64,000 nt of DNA, taken from the NCBI RefSeq assembly GCF_035083965.1, contig NC_089724.1, forward strand, positions 32,554,352 to 32,618,351, in the 5' to 3' direction. The notes under the pieces were generated by a model that was not told the DNA's origin, did no database searches, and saw only the letters and a program-made list of their open reading frames with translations. The position numbers and the translations under genes were made by a program. This DNA is from Branchiostoma lanceolatum. Lineage: Eukaryota > Chordata > Leptocardii > Amphioxiformes > Branchiostomatidae. Positions 47,701 through 60,129 of this stretch are shown here, one piece after another; position 1 is the stretch's first letter, and each line of letters opens with the position of its first letter.

Positions 47701-50700
47701 ACCTGAACAACGCGGACAGCCAGCAGCTGTTTCTAGAGACGCGCCTGGTACAGCTGGACTCTGCCATTACCATGGAGCTGTGGCAGGTCAGTATACCCCC
47801 AACATTCACAAATTAGACATCAAAAATCTCAAACCTCTAGAATATTCCAGGTTTTTGTAAGTTTCTTATCTTATTCATTATTGTAAATTTCTCTCTCATA
47901 GGTTTTGTCTATGCATTGTCTATGCTCCCATAAGACACAAACATGCACATTGCACGAAATAAGATATATTTGATAACTTAATATGGGATCTTCCTTTCAA
48001 TGTCCCTGGCATGACTAACATGTTGATATGGAAACACACACAGACAAACAATCACAATCAACAGCTCCTTTTTAATGTAGTTAATAAAAGGAAAAACACC
48101 AAAAGTATTACTCTCCTTCTATTATTTTATTTGTCACCATTAAAGCAGTCATTCTTCAGATTAAAGGTTTTTGTCGCAAGGCAATCCAATTACCTGTTCA
48201 GAAACCTATATTGGGGTTCACACGGGTCTACATTTGAAAAGCAAACAGTGCTTAATCATTATGATTGAAAAGTAGGATGATAGGATGATACAGTAGTTTG
48301 CTTTGACGGCTTTTCCAGAAAAACTTTTTTCTGGAGTCGCTTTGCAGCGAACCTTAGATCCCCACTCAAGTCGTTGATGAAGAAATTGATGGTGGTTGTG
48401 CTTAGGAAGTTTTTAAGTTAAATATGTTGTCTCTCCCTTAACAGGAAGCATACAAGGCTGTGGAGGATGTATGGCAGCTGATGAACCTGTCCAAGAAGCC
48501 CCCCAAGCCTCAGCTCATGGCTAACTACTACACCAAGCTGGGGATGGTGTTCTGGAAGTCTGGTAACCAGCTGTTCCACGCCTCCGCCCTTCACCGCCTC
48601 TTCCACCTGTCCAAGGAGCAGAGGAAGAACCTCAGCCAAGACGAACTGCAGAAGTCAGTACTGTACATCTTGAAATGTTCACCGTGGTTTTATTTTTGCC
48701 GAGGAAAACTTTTAGGGAAGATGAGCTAAATTTTTGTTTCTAATATTACTACTATACTACATAGCTCAGAAAATGGGCAGCAAAAAATCATTGCACCATG
48801 AGTTAAAGTAGCAGATTACAGCCTTTTGAATGACACCGTGAACATTGTATAGTGTTCTTTTTTTCATGTACGTAAAGGTATTATTGTACACTAAATGTAA
48901 AATACATTGTATGTTCCTGACATTTAAGTGTCGTGAAAAATAATAAAAGCTTTGTTGTATTTTTTGTCTAAAACTTCAAATTTAGCAGTGAAATTTCAGA
49001 TTGAAGCTCTGAAGAGAGACAGTTTTGTAATTAGGTTTTGCTGACATGCTACTTCATTTTTGTTGTACACCCAAAAACATTTTCTGTGCACCTAAATCTT
49101 TATTTTCATGCACATATGCACCTTTTCCTCAAAAGTGACTATAAGCCCTGACATCTAGCCTGAGTGTCCTGTTGTTATTTTCCTGTAGGATGGCGTCCCA
49201 GGTAGTCCTGGCTACCCTGTCCATTCCCATCTCCACCCCTGCCACAGAGTTTGACAAGCTGCTGGACATGGAGGGTGTTAGTATGGAGAAGGCACGCCGC
49301 CTAGCAACCCTGCTGGGACTGCAGGGGCTGCCCACCAGGGCCTCCCTCATCAAGGACATGGTTTGTTTGTTTGTCTCTGTGCTTGTTTGAGCCTCTGTTT
49401 ATTAATGAATGAGCCTGCGGGCTGCTTCTCATTGAGGTCAGAAGGGGAGGGGTAAGGGACAGACAAAATGCAGCATAGATACAGATTATGTGATTGAAAT
49501 CCGAAAACAGCTAACTTCTGGTTTATCTATCTTGTGTTCTGGTCATAACAAGCTGTGGTCATAATATTTGGTGGTAGATTTTATTTATTTCAGTGTTTGT
49601 CATGTAATGTTAGAAAGTTAAGCCTGTTTATAATGCTATTGACCAACACAGATGAACTTTCATGCTTTGACCTACCTTGTTGTGTCATGTTTAGGTGAGG
49701 TCGGGTGTCCTGCAGCACGTTCACCCCCAGCTGCAGGGCCTGTACGAGTGGCTGGAGGTGGAGTTCCACCCCCTCAAGCTGAGCAGCAGGGTCGCCAACG
49801 TCTTCAACTTCATCCTGTCCGCCAAGGAGCTGGAGCTGTCGCAGTACGTCCCCGCCCTGCAGAACGTCACCCTCATGCGGCTTGTGCAACAGGTGGGTAC
49901 CGTAAATTCATTTATTTTCGCAGGGCCCTTCGATTTGGGGCAGGAGTTCCAAACAATTATGTAATAGAGTAGTAATTGAAATACACATATTTGCAGTGTT
50001 GTGAATTTGCAATGGAGAGGTCACTGCAAAAATGGAACCACTGCAAACATTTCAATATTTACAGTATTGAGCTGTACTTGCATTAAGTTTAACTTAAGCT
50101 CCTGCAAAGGATTTCCTTTGTTTTTGAAAACATTACATGAAACTAGTACTGAAAATCTTGAAATATTTACAGTATTAAGTTTTGATCCTAAGTTTGTGGA
50201 TTTTGTACTCCCTCAAACAACAACTTCAGATTTTGTATCTTTTGTCTTGGACAGGCTGTGGTCTTGATTTTTAAGTGGCAGATTTCTTTTAATGTTAGGA
50301 GGGTGGTGTGGGTCTGTGACCCCTAGCAGCTTTCTCTGGAACATATTTTAATTGAACAAGCACAAAGTCAATGGTACACAAATGAAGAATTCTTGTAATG
50401 CATTCATATTCCCTGAATAATAGGTGTCGCAGGTTTACCAGACGATCCAAATGTCGCGCCTGGTGGCCCTGGCTCCGTTTGCCTCGTCCTTCCAGCTGGA
50501 GAGAGTCGTAGTGGAAGCAGCCCGGAATGGAGACCTCAAGGTTCGCCCTCTCTTATTCCTCACTCTTTTCTTCTAATGTTTCCTCGAAAGACTTTAAGAC
50601 TGCACAACAGAATTTCTGTGGTTCCTGAAATTTTCCCTGAATTTTAAAAAAGACTGTAGGGAATATATTAGGTAACCTGAATATTGACACAAAACATTTT

Positions 50701-53700
50701 GTGTTTGAATATTTATATACGAAAATTCAGCAAGAAAGGTTGAATGAAAACAGGTCAGGGGAAACAGTAGACCCATCCAGCTGTCATTCAAATATAGCAG
50801 TTCAACCAATAAGAGAGCAGATACATGTTGGTCAAAATTTTGCTTTTGTAAATTTTTGTTTCACTTTGTTTTTGAGTTTCACGGGCTTAGGCACAGCTAT
50901 AAGATGAGCCTACTGAAAGTGTGTAACGTGCATGTGTACTAAGGTTTTCAGACCTTCCCCTCTTAATCTTACAATGTTTTTTAAATCCAAGAACCATCAA
51001 ATTGAATTGGTATAGCTAATGCATTATGCATTGATTTGAAGTTAACATGATCTTGTAGGTTCGTCTGGACCACTGTACCAAGTCCTTGCGGTTTGGAGAA
51101 GAGGTTGGGCTGTTCTCCAGCGAGGAGATAACAGAGTCGGAGGGCCCCACCCTACAGCCCCTCCAGTCCGAGCAGTTTAACCGCCAGCTGGTGCAGATGT
51201 CCGTGGCTCTGAACTTGGCCGTCTCGGTCGTTCAGCCTCCACATCTCAAGGTGAACATCGTTTTCTATGTGTCAAGGTTGATAAGTCATTAAATCTACCA
51301 ACTCTGAACTCTGCTTCCTGTCACTCCCACAACTCTGCGTTTTTGCAGTCATATCCATATGCTAGGCAAGTCTCACCACAGAGTGACAGGAAATGGTCTC
51401 ACCACAGAGTGACAGGAAATGGTCTCACCACAGACTGACTAAAAGTGAAGGTTCCATAAGGGGAGTTGTGAAAGTTACAGAAAGAGTTCAGAGTTGGTAG
51501 ATGTGATGTGCTGTGTCAACATTGTGTGACAGCTGACAGACATTCCAGGTCACGGGGTCAATCAAAGAGACCACCAATTTACAGGGAGGTATTGTATTGT
51601 CTGTTAATTTGTGTGTTTCACAGTTGTATATTGTCCATGTTAACCATACAGTGATTAGTAGTGATCAAAACCTTGTTTGCATAATTAATCTTTTGTGTTG
51701 ACCTACAGAAGGAGCATGAAGACCTGCAGCTGAACTGCGTGGCCGCGTACCGCAAGGCTGCCCGCCAAGAACACCTGCACATCCTGGCACGGCAGAGAAC
51801 CATCGAGGAGCGCAAGGAGAAACTAGAGAACCTCAACATGCAGAGGGTGGGTCAGACATCTTATGGACTGATCCTGACTGTCCATCACAGTTAGCTGTTC
51901 GACCAATGATAGCATGGCAATTGGCAGTTTGACCAATGATAGCATGGCAGAGTGACTCCACTTTCATAATGTTTTTTTATGCGTATCTATGTTTTGACAT
52001 AAGTGGGTAGAGATATGGACTCATTTATTGTACATAAAAGTGATCTTAGAGCAGTTCTACATAGGAGGGGATGGTCTGGGGGCTTAGTTTGTGTCAACAA
52101 GAACAGATTTTGGATTGTGCACTCCCTAGCCAAAGCTAGGTATTCATTTTCACCTGAGCCAATTGAGGAAATAGGTGTTAAGTGCCTTATGACAGCAATT
52201 GGGGCCTGCTAAGGATTCGAACCCAGAACCTTTATATTCCAAGTCTACTAGCCACCATCACACTTCACCTCGTTGGAGGGTAGGGATGTCTCCGTAGCTC
52301 AACTGGTTTTGCTCCAGTTTCCAGTTAGTTGCTAACAGGGAGACTCTGGTCCAATCCTGGAATGGGCATCTCGGTTGGGACTGCACCCGTCTTCAGAAGG
52401 GACATGAAATGGAGGTGGAGATGGTGCCTGGAGCATGTTAAATAGGAAGGGCTAGCGACCCCTCCCTGTAGAAAATGTACCCTGCTACTGAAACAGCAAT
52501 GAGACTTGCTGACCTGTGTGCCACTAGGCACTACAACTTACACAAGGGTCTGAACAAACTAACATCAGAGGATAACCTGCTTTGATGCTTTTGACCCCTA
52601 CAGGAGGAAGAAGAGAAGCGTGCACAGGAAGAACAGCTCCGTCAGCAGAAAGAGGCGGAGGAGGCGCGCCTCGCCCAGGAGGCCCAGGAACGAGAGCGAC
52701 AGCGGCGCCTGCAGGAGCGCCGGGAAATCCAGCGCAAGCAGGTTCAGGAGCGGCTGGACATCCTCCGCAAGTCCAGTCTAGGAGCAAGGGCACTGAAGGA
52801 CATCGACTTAGAGGTACAGTACAGATCTCCAGGAACTTTCCATCTAGTCGTGTTCAAAATGTGTTTGAAGTCCTGCAATTCCCAATTTAAATGCAAGCAA
52901 AGGCTTTGTAAAACGCATGCTTTTCTTCACGAAATATTTTTAGGTATGCATGTAAACACGTTTGGTTATGTGTGCAAATTTGTGTGGGCAGATTGGTGCA
53001 CAGCCAAAACCTGTAGGAAGAAATTAATAGAGTTCAGACACACCACTTTTTATTCATAAATATTTTCTAGACACCAGTGCAGAATACCCCTGCAAAAGTT
53101 TGGGTTTACACAGAAATATGCCTCTTCTCACATGCAATTTCCAAAGACAGTACATGTTGCATGCTCAGATTGTATAAACTTTCACTTTGCGCATGCCACT
53201 CCGACCTTACTTTACCTTCACAATTCTCCTCTGTAGGACATAGATGAACTGGACCCAGATGCCATCATGCAGAAGCAAGTGGAGCAGTTAGAGAAGGAAA
53301 AGAAGGAATTGGCCGAAAAACTCAAGGCCCAAGAGAAAAAGGTTTGTACATAAAGCATCTATATGTTGTATTGTCAACATTGTATGTAAGTGTGTGTGTG
53401 TGTGTGTGTGTAAGTGTGTGTGTGTGTGTGTACGCGTGCACATGTGTGTGTGCAGGCTATTAGATAGGATGTATAGACATGACATCCAAAAAATTGGATT
53501 TCCCAATTGACTATGGATTAAAAATTACCTGGTAGCTCTGCATGTCAGGAAACAGGGCGTCCTCTGGGTGTCCCCTGCAAAAGAAGGGCATCAAATTTAT
53601 TTGTTTTCTTATTGTAGGGCATCCAGAAGGTGCCCTGACACCTTGCTAGCTAATACTTATAGCCTGTTTGTGTGTGTATAAATGTGTGTGTGTGTTTGTC

Positions 53701-56700
53701 TATGTATTTTTGTGTGTGTATTTGTTTCCATGTCACTTCAAATTAAAACTTGTTTTTGCTAGCCACTTGCCTATCATAGAATAAAACATTTGCAAATGAC
53801 AGTTTTACCTGCTGCGACTGTTTTACGAGCCCTAGTCCTGGTTGTGCCCCACCTGTGCTGCAGGTGGATCATTTTGAGCGTGCCAAACGTCTTGAGGAGC
53901 TTCCCTCCCTGCAGAAGAACCATGCAGAACTCCTGGAGGAGCGCAGAGTCACGTGGGATCAAGTAGAGGAGGAGAGGGTAAGCAAACTAATTCAGCTTTG
54001 TTTTTTATCTAATCTCTTGGCTGAAGACTATTTTGGTGGTACGAAAGATCTAGCATGGGATGGCCCTTTGGCTTAACTGGTAGCAGCCTCACAGTTGAGC
54101 TGGTTCCACTTAGTTGGTAACTGGGAGACCTCGGGTCATAACGTCTAGGTTGGGGCTGCACCTGGTCGATGCCTCACCGCAGAACGGCTCACTTACTTCT
54201 AGTAGGATGTTTCATTGCTTTGATTATTACTATTTCAAGGGCTCTATTTTGAAAATGTAGGCATCTTGTTTTTTTGGCCTATCTTATGTTTATGTGCTCT
54301 CGCATTATATTTGGAGTCTGCTGGGGATGTATGTATAAACTAACTTGCTCTCCTTACCGTATAAATCTGGCCTAACTGGAAAAATCTGGTCTGAGCTCGG
54401 TGTATAGATTACTACCTCGACTGAAAACCGTATGATTTCTGGACATTCTCTTAAGTTTATATCTTTCTAGTGATTATACTATACTGGATACCACTACTAC
54501 TACCCTGGTCTAACACGATGTTCTCTCTACAGATCACAAACCTGACAGAAGAGCGCCAGCTTGCTCTCCAGCACAAACACCGCATGGCCTGCATGATGGA
54601 GGACAAGGACAAGTTCATCAACATGCTGAAGGACTCGCGCAAATCTGTCTTCAAGGTGAGGCTGCAAATACGGTAAAAGGGGAATTGTTCGCAGTGGTTT
54701 TGTTTGTGGTTTTCACTGTGACCTTGTTACCACAAACTTATAACCACGGCAGATATCTTTTTGTCTTCTGCCCGCCTACCCCCTTCTTTCAACAGCAAAC
54801 TGAAAACCACTTAACACATTTTATTTCTACCACAAAATTGAATCCCGGCAAACATTTCTCCTTTTGCAGTATCTGGGCTCCAATTATCAGACGTTTGTAC
54901 ACCAGTTTGTTAGTGCACACACACACACGCACACACACACACTAATTTCTCAAAATAGTTCACAAAAACAATGGCAACAACTAAAACATGAGATTGAACA
55001 TCTCCTACGTCTGAATTATTTCTAGTTTTCATGGATTACTTCATTTATTCATTACTGAATCTACATGTAATGCAGTTTTCCCACTGGCTCCCATAAGGCA
55101 ACAGACATGCATATTGCAGGAACTGAAGACAGAAAATGAGATAACCTATTCTGGGACCTTTGACCTAACTCCCTATCAGTGTACCCAATGTGCCTAGCAA
55201 ACCAGCCACTCGACTGCATTCTAACTAGTACAGATAACTAACAGACACAACGAAAACAGAACCTTGGGACATGGGGGTAAAAATGACAACTTGAACTACA
55301 GACAAGTTAACTACAGACACACAAGCAAACACACAGACAGACACACCAAAAAGAAAACCTCCTTCCACAGAGGTGATAAAGGACAACTTGAACTGAGTTA
55401 TCAACAAGTCGAGTGGAGCAAAAAGATGTCAAAAGCTAGTCATTTACATGCTTGTACAACATTTTAAGTTCTTACCAACAACTTTTCTTTCACCCAGGAC
55501 AAGATAACGGCCTTCAATGCCCAGCTGGCCACAGAGCGAAAGAAGCGCCTCTTGCAGAGGAAAGATCAGCGGAAGGAGGAGCGCCGGCGCAAGTGGCTGG
55601 AAGAGAAGGAGGAGGAAGAACAACGACGTCGCGACGAAGAGCTCATACGAGGTATGAACTGTATTCTTGTTACCTCCGCGAAGGAGGTTCACCTCCTACG
55701 GGGGTAGGGTTCTAGCTAGCTTGAAATTTTTTTCCATCATCCCAATTCCCATGGACAGAAAGGTCCTACAAAGAGTCAGAATGGTCTAAAAAATTTCAAT
55801 CACATGCAACAAAATTTGTCAATTGGTGGAATGACGGGTGCTGGCTAAAATCCTGTAAGGGAGTATTGCGATTGATTGTTCGTAGCTATTACTCAAGATC
55901 CCTTTGATGCATTTGTTTGTACTTTGTCATGTTGTCTGCTAGTATGGGCGAGATGATGCACACTGATTTTGGGCACGGTAGCAGTATTTCTAGATAATGA
56001 AACATCACAGACAACACCCCTATCTTGATGGCATTATGGTGTAGCTCATTAATTTATTCCTTCTAGAATTCTGATGTGTGCTCTATTTGGTATCTTGTTT
56101 TACATTTTTACTCTGTCCAATCAACGTGCTCGGACCTCGAAGTCGAATCAGCCATGACCAGACAGATCGCCTCCTAGCTCACCTAAACCAAAGTTACCAA
56201 ACCCACCTATTCCATGTGGGATGGTGTCAGCTTTTTATTTGTAGACTGTCTTCAGTTTGATAATTGTGGCAGTTCGGAAATGAAATGATCCGCGCAGTCG
56301 ACCATCACTTATGTTAAAATGTTTAATGGTAGCTTCTTTGAGAACTGCCACAATTTTCAATCTGAAAAGAAACCAGGGTGTCTTCTGTAGTTGAGCAATC
56401 CGTATTTGTTGTGTTTATCAGAACGAGAGCAGAAAGAGGCGGAAGAACAAGAGCAGCGCGAGAAGGAGGAAGAAGCATACCGAGCCAAAATTGCACAGCT
56501 GGAGGCAATCGCCGAGAAACAGCGCCAGCGGGAACGGGAGATCGAAGAGCGAGAAGCTAAGAGGAGACAGGAGCTTCAGGAGGAGTCGTCAGGACGGGCC
56601 CAAGATGGCGGCAGGGACGACTGGCGCGCAAAGGACGGGCTGGGAACTCGGGACGAGGGGCCGTGGAGAAGAAGGTTAGCAGTTCTCACCTTCTACATCT

Positions 56701-57995
56701 GTAGCAAATACTGTAGATTCACTTATTTTCTCAAATTTCATGGTAGAAGAAGGAAAGAGGTTTTAAGTTTGCAGTTGAAACACTTCTGTGATACATTGGA
56801 AATGTCAAAGAGAAAATAAACCACTGCAAATATTTCAAGGTTTACAGTAGTGTGGCAATGTATGTTGGTGCCATTGACAACAGCTAAGGAGAAATATATA
56901 CAGGTTTTCAGAACTAATCTAACATTATTTTTATTGGTTTTGGAGTGTCAGTAGCAGAAGAGCTAACATCAAGGACTGAAGGATGAAAGTGATGTTATGT
57001 AACACATCATATTGTGATAAATTATTACCACAAAGACAAATCAATATATATATTGACAGTTTCAAACCACTAAGGATCATGTAAAAAGTTTTATGTAGTT
57101 TGACAACATTTTACTGTTCCTCTGCAGAGGTGACGATGCCCCACGCAGTAGAGATGTGGAACCACAAGCCCAAGAACCCTCTCCCGCGAAACAGCCATGG
57201 AGACCGTCTGGCCGTTCTAGCTGGCGTGATAGGGAGCAGGGCGGGGGCATGAGAGACGGGGCCCCCACTGATGGCCGTTACCCTCCCGACGACAGCGGTC
57301 CTCGCCGCGACGACTGGGAAAGGCGCCCACCGGTGGATCGTGACAGGCGGCCGCCTTACGAAGACGGGGAACGCCGCCCGGATGATCGGGACCGCAGAGG
57401 TCCACCTGAGGAACGCTGGAGGGACGCCGACCGTAGACCGGCACCCCGGGATGACAGCGACTGGCGCCGCGGCCCAGTCGAGCGTAGCAGCTGGAGGCAG
57501 GATGGTCCGGGACGGGACGATCGTGACGACTGGCGCCGCGACGGGCCGAGGAGGGACGACCGCGGTCCTCCACCTCGAATGCCACCAGCTCGGGATGAGC
57601 GCGAACGTAGACCACAAGACGACGACTCCAACTGGCGCAGAGGAGAGAGAGCCCCCGCTGCAGACGATCGTGAGAGGTGGGGCGGACGAGAAGACCGCGG
57701 TCCCCGCCCAGGTCAAGACAAATGGAGGGATCGTGATGATCGTGGCCCCCCGAGGGGTTTCGACCGAGACAACCGAGGCCCACCCTCCAGAGAGGATCGT
57801 AGTTTCCCGTCCAGAGGATATGATCGTGACGGCACTCCTCCGTCCCGTAGGTTCGAGCGCGACGACCGTGGGATGCCAAACCGTGGAATGGACCGTGATG
57901 AGAAGGGTGGTGAACCGGAGGGTGGGATGCGCAAGGAGAAGGACAAGTGGAGGAGCGAGTCAGACCCCGATGGCTGGACGACCGTCAAGCGTTGA
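41722..57995 (+). CDS. EIF3A: Translation initiation factor eIF3 subunit a, 18 exons
   Basis: Largest scaffold subunit of eIF3, binding the 40S ribosome and organising the PCI/MPN core. Exons: 41722-41770, 45021-45211, 45848-45987, 46793-47015, 47643-47786, 48445-48653, 49189-49360, 49695-49892, 50424-50540, 51059-51250, 51709-51846, 52604-52813, 53237-53341, 53864-53977, 54533-54655, 55498-55651, 56422-56674, 57128-57995; 3600 nt, 1199 aa plus stop (human 1382). Seen: the conserved N terminus [16 protein letters not shown]; helical repeats including [16 protein letters not shown] domain about residues 320-500 (exons 7-10); a long charged coiled coil from about 546 to 890 (KEHEDL ... REREIEERE); then an Arg/Asp/Pro-rich tail of degenerate DDRGPRR-like repeats and a final GWTTVKR. 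The tail is shorter than in mammals, which explains most of the length gap. Exon 9's donor (GTTCGC) is weak. The ATG fits the family start exactly. Confidence 0.97.
43016..43407. mobile_element. hAT-like MITE with 8-bp target duplication
   Basis: TIR cacccttctaaaagcaggac and its inverse at the right; arms about 75 bp. gacagggg flanks both sides (43008-43015 and 43408-43415). 392 bp, EIF3A intron 1. Confidence 0.88.
43869..44256. mobile_element. MITE, TIR tactgtagattnatttattttc
   Basis: Left tactgtagattgatttattt, right caagatttacagta; inside, cactgcaaaaactggg. Same family at 49899-50066, 56709-56849 and, diverged, 54669-54870. EIF3A intron 1. Confidence 0.7.
44494..44830. mobile_element. MITE, cagggctcgaaat TIR family (gtgcacc-rich)
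   Basis: gttcgaaattctgggtgcat at the left and ggagccctg at the right, with repeated gtgcacc/ggtgcac blocks near both ends. Sisters at 47203-47608, 48960-49150 (partial) and 62570-62640 (partial). Confidence 0.7.
46019..46367. mobile_element. MITE of the ggcacagtccagtgagata family in EIF3A intron 3
   Basis: Left tatctcctggactgcgcc, right ggcacagtccagtgaggta. It starts only about 30 bp after the exon 3 donor (45988). Confidence 0.8.
47203..47608. mobile_element. MITE, cagggctcgaaat TIR, best copy
   Basis: TIRs cagggttcgaaattc and gtatttcgagccctg; cagtt flanks both ends as a 5-bp target duplication. Subterminal ggtgcactggtgcaccc palindromes. Ends 34 bp before EIF3A exon 5. Confidence 0.82.
48960..49152. 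mobile_element. Partial copy of the gtgcacc MITE
   Basis: ctacttcatttttgttgtac then cacccaaaaac, tgtgcacctaaat and aagccctga match one half of 47203-47608; it lies just upstream of EIF3A exon 7. Confidence 0.6.
49899..50066. mobile_element. MITE, tactgtaaattcatttattttc family
   Basis: Left taccgtaaattcatttattt, right ttcaatatttacagta, only about 6 bp after the exon 8 donor of EIF3A. Confidence 0.75.
51270..51600. repeat. Inverted/tandem repeat in EIF3A intron 10
   Basis: ctaccaactctgaactc (51296) and gagttcagagttggtag (51485) are inverted; between them tctcaccacagagtgacagg-aaatgg is repeated in tandem. Same family as 39290. Confidence 0.65.
52284..52565 (+). mobile_element. tRNA-derived SINE in EIF3A intron 11
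   Basis: gtctccgtagctcaactggt head, ggtccaatcctggaatgg B-box region, gggctagcgacccctccctg body and gccactaggcactacaac end. Closest to full length on this strand. Confidence 0.8.
54058..54225 (+). mobile_element. SINE head fragment in EIF3A intron 14
   Basis: ggcttaactggtagcagcc and ttggtaactgggagacctcg match the SINE head; B box degraded (gggtcataacg); no 3' body. Confidence 0.65.
54669..54870. mobile_element. Diverged MITE of the same family
   Basis: tacggtaaaaggggaattg, gcagtggttttg-tttgtgg and ccgcctacccccttc; right end less clear. EIF3A intron 15. Confidence 0.5.
56262..56359. repeat. Short inverted repeat in EIF3A intron 16
   Basis: ataattgtggcagttc and gaactgccacaattttc are inverted, about 65 bp apart. 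Confidence 0.55.
56709..56849. mobile_element. MITE, tactgtaaattcatttattttc family
   Basis: Left tactgtagattcacttatt, right ttcaaggtttacagta; EIF3A intron 17. Confidence 0.75.
57240..57930 (+). repeat. RD/RP-rich degenerate repeat region of eIF3a tail
   Basis: Within the last EIF3A exon, the protein repeats short units such as [22 protein letters not shown] and DRDDRGPP without fixed spacing. This matches the decapeptide-repeat tail known in vertebrate eIF3a but is more degenerate. The GC-rich, stop-poor DNA also opens long meaningless frames on both strands. Confidence 0.8.
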
Positions 57996-59015
57996 TGACT
58001 TCACTATAGTCATATCTGCACCTGATTAACCTACAGTCAGTCTGGTGTATATGGTCAAACAAGTGGTGAGATAACAGAGGCCTCTATTGTAGGAATGGGG
58101 CAATGAAACAAGGGAATATTTTTGTCATTTATTTACATCATGAATTGAATCTACCTTATCACATCGCCTATTACAGATGTGCTGTACGAACGTGTTGAAA
58201 AAATGATTTGTTTTCGTCCCGGACTAATGCAATCCCATAATGTACTGGTCATCTTTTGGACATCAGCAAACACCTGAAACATGATAGATTTGAATATGTT
58301 TGAAGAAGTTGTTACATGAAAGGCAAAATTTTGGGGAGAATATTCCAGTTTTGCTGCCCAAATTCTACAATAGGGGCCTCTACAATAGTATGACACCTTG
58401 TTTGATGCAGTTTCCTCAATTGTCTGTCTCAATCTTCTTCCCTTCATGGAGAAAAAGTGTAAAACAGACCATCAGTAAGCTCTTGTAATGGTTAAGGAAC
58501 GTAGCACTGTCCTCAAAACATGATTGTGGACAAATTGTGGCCATCTCTCAAAGGGAATGCAGAGAGTAAAATTCTAGCTGCAAATACATAACCCAACTAC
58601 AGGCCCACAACTATAGTTAGTTATTGCCAATGATAATTACTTGCAAATGCTATATGTTCTTTGGTGTAGCAAATTTGGAAATTTGTACCTATTACGTGAA
58701 ATGCTGTTAGGATGACACCATTTCAATAATCTGTAAGGTCCATGTTAAGCATAGAGATATAAATGGAGACGTTTCAATTACGACATTATTGAATACATAA
58801 CTTGTGAAAGATGACGATATCCCTTAGATTTTGAAGCGTTACAAATTGAAATTTGGCTGATATTATCTTCTTACATGTTTGTCGCGTTGCCCATCAGAAT
58901 TATTTTAAAACCTTCTCTTCGCCAAGTTTGAGTTGTGTAGAGTATAAAATATTTTTCATTAGCTGTTCCTGGCTGTATCAAAGCTCTACATACTGGCACA
59001 AGAAGCTGTTTCACA
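57996..59015 (+). other. EIF3A 3' flank, likely 3'UTR
   Basis: AT-rich sequence after the EIF3A stop. I found no clear aataaa close to the stop, so the 3'UTR end is not placed. Nothing else is recognised. Confidence 0.4.
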
Positions 59016-59018
59016 GTT

Positions 59019-59170
59019 TGAACTGCACATGCGCAGCTTGATGCTTCATGGCTAAAATGTCAAAGTTGAAGGCTCCTGAGACATAAAGCATTAAGCTTGG
59101 TAGACAAGAACTGTTCACAAGTTTGGGGCCTTCAGTTTTAACCTTGATTATCATGTGCAGTTCAAACTTA
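59019..59170. mobile_element. MITE, diverged copy of the 5992 family
   Basis: tttgaactgcacatgcgcag at the left and atcatgtgcagttcaaac at the right are inverted, with atgtcaaagttgaaggctcc inside as in the other copies. Confidence 0.65.
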
Positions 59171-60129
59171 TGAACGCATACCCTGCACACTATCTGTAAC
59201 ATGTGAAGTGCCGTTCTGTTCACTATAGTTAGATACAGCATGTCTTTTCATATTGACTATTACCAACACATGTACAAATGAACTTCTATGTGCGAATGTG
59301 TGTTATAGGGCATTCCAATTCTGACAGTTACAATGTAGGGTCCCAAATCTAATTTAGAAAAATGGTAAGAAAATTGCTGAAATACATTTATTCATGGTCA
59401 TAATAGTCATTGGAGAACAAGTTGAATTCTTCAGTCTTTGTAATACAGAATAGTTACAATGATGCAAGTTAAGGCAAGTCGGTGTGTTAGGCCAAGCCAA
59501 GTTCAACCCTTGGTTCGTGGCTGAATCTACATTTAGCGTTTGAAAAGAATTTGCAAAGGCATTAATTCTCACATTGTTCCTGATATATTATAATAAAAGG
59601 AACCTAAGCAACTGTTGGAGTTGTCCGTTTTTTTGGTGTGTTACCAATGGTGTGTTAGCAATGGTATGTCAGGCGGAACATAATCTCACTCATAACCTTA
59701 GTGACTGCTAATGACCTGTAGAGTCTGAATATAAATAGCCCAATCCGCCTCCCTCTGTCAAATAAATACATAGAAATACAAACTTGTTGATATGGACATA
59801 CAACCATACTAAAATTGGTTGGACTGCTATTATACCTTAGAGCTAGTGGTAATGGGCAGTCGGGATTAGTTTGTTGAATCAGGGCTGTCTCCAGCCTTAA
59901 CATTTTTTCCGTCCCACTCATTGTTTGAAAGCCCATGTTGTTGATCTATGTTGTTAAAGCTGTTTTTTTTAAAGGACGGGGTGAAATTTGAAAAGCAAAT
60001 TTGTGTCCCAGTACGGAGGGACGGGTCCTGGAGACACCCTGGTATTTGATGCAACAATGAAACCTCTAACTTCATTCCTTAGGTGTGCCTGTAAATGATG
60101 GCAAGGGATCTAAGTTTTATAAGATAGCT

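Noticed and set aside
57111-58029. Long open frames of 200-250 codons on the minus strand and in a second plus frame
   Set aside because: They lie within the GC-rich, repeat-coding last exon of EIF3A and read as Arg/Ser/Pro- or Pro/Val-rich shadows with no domain or splice context.
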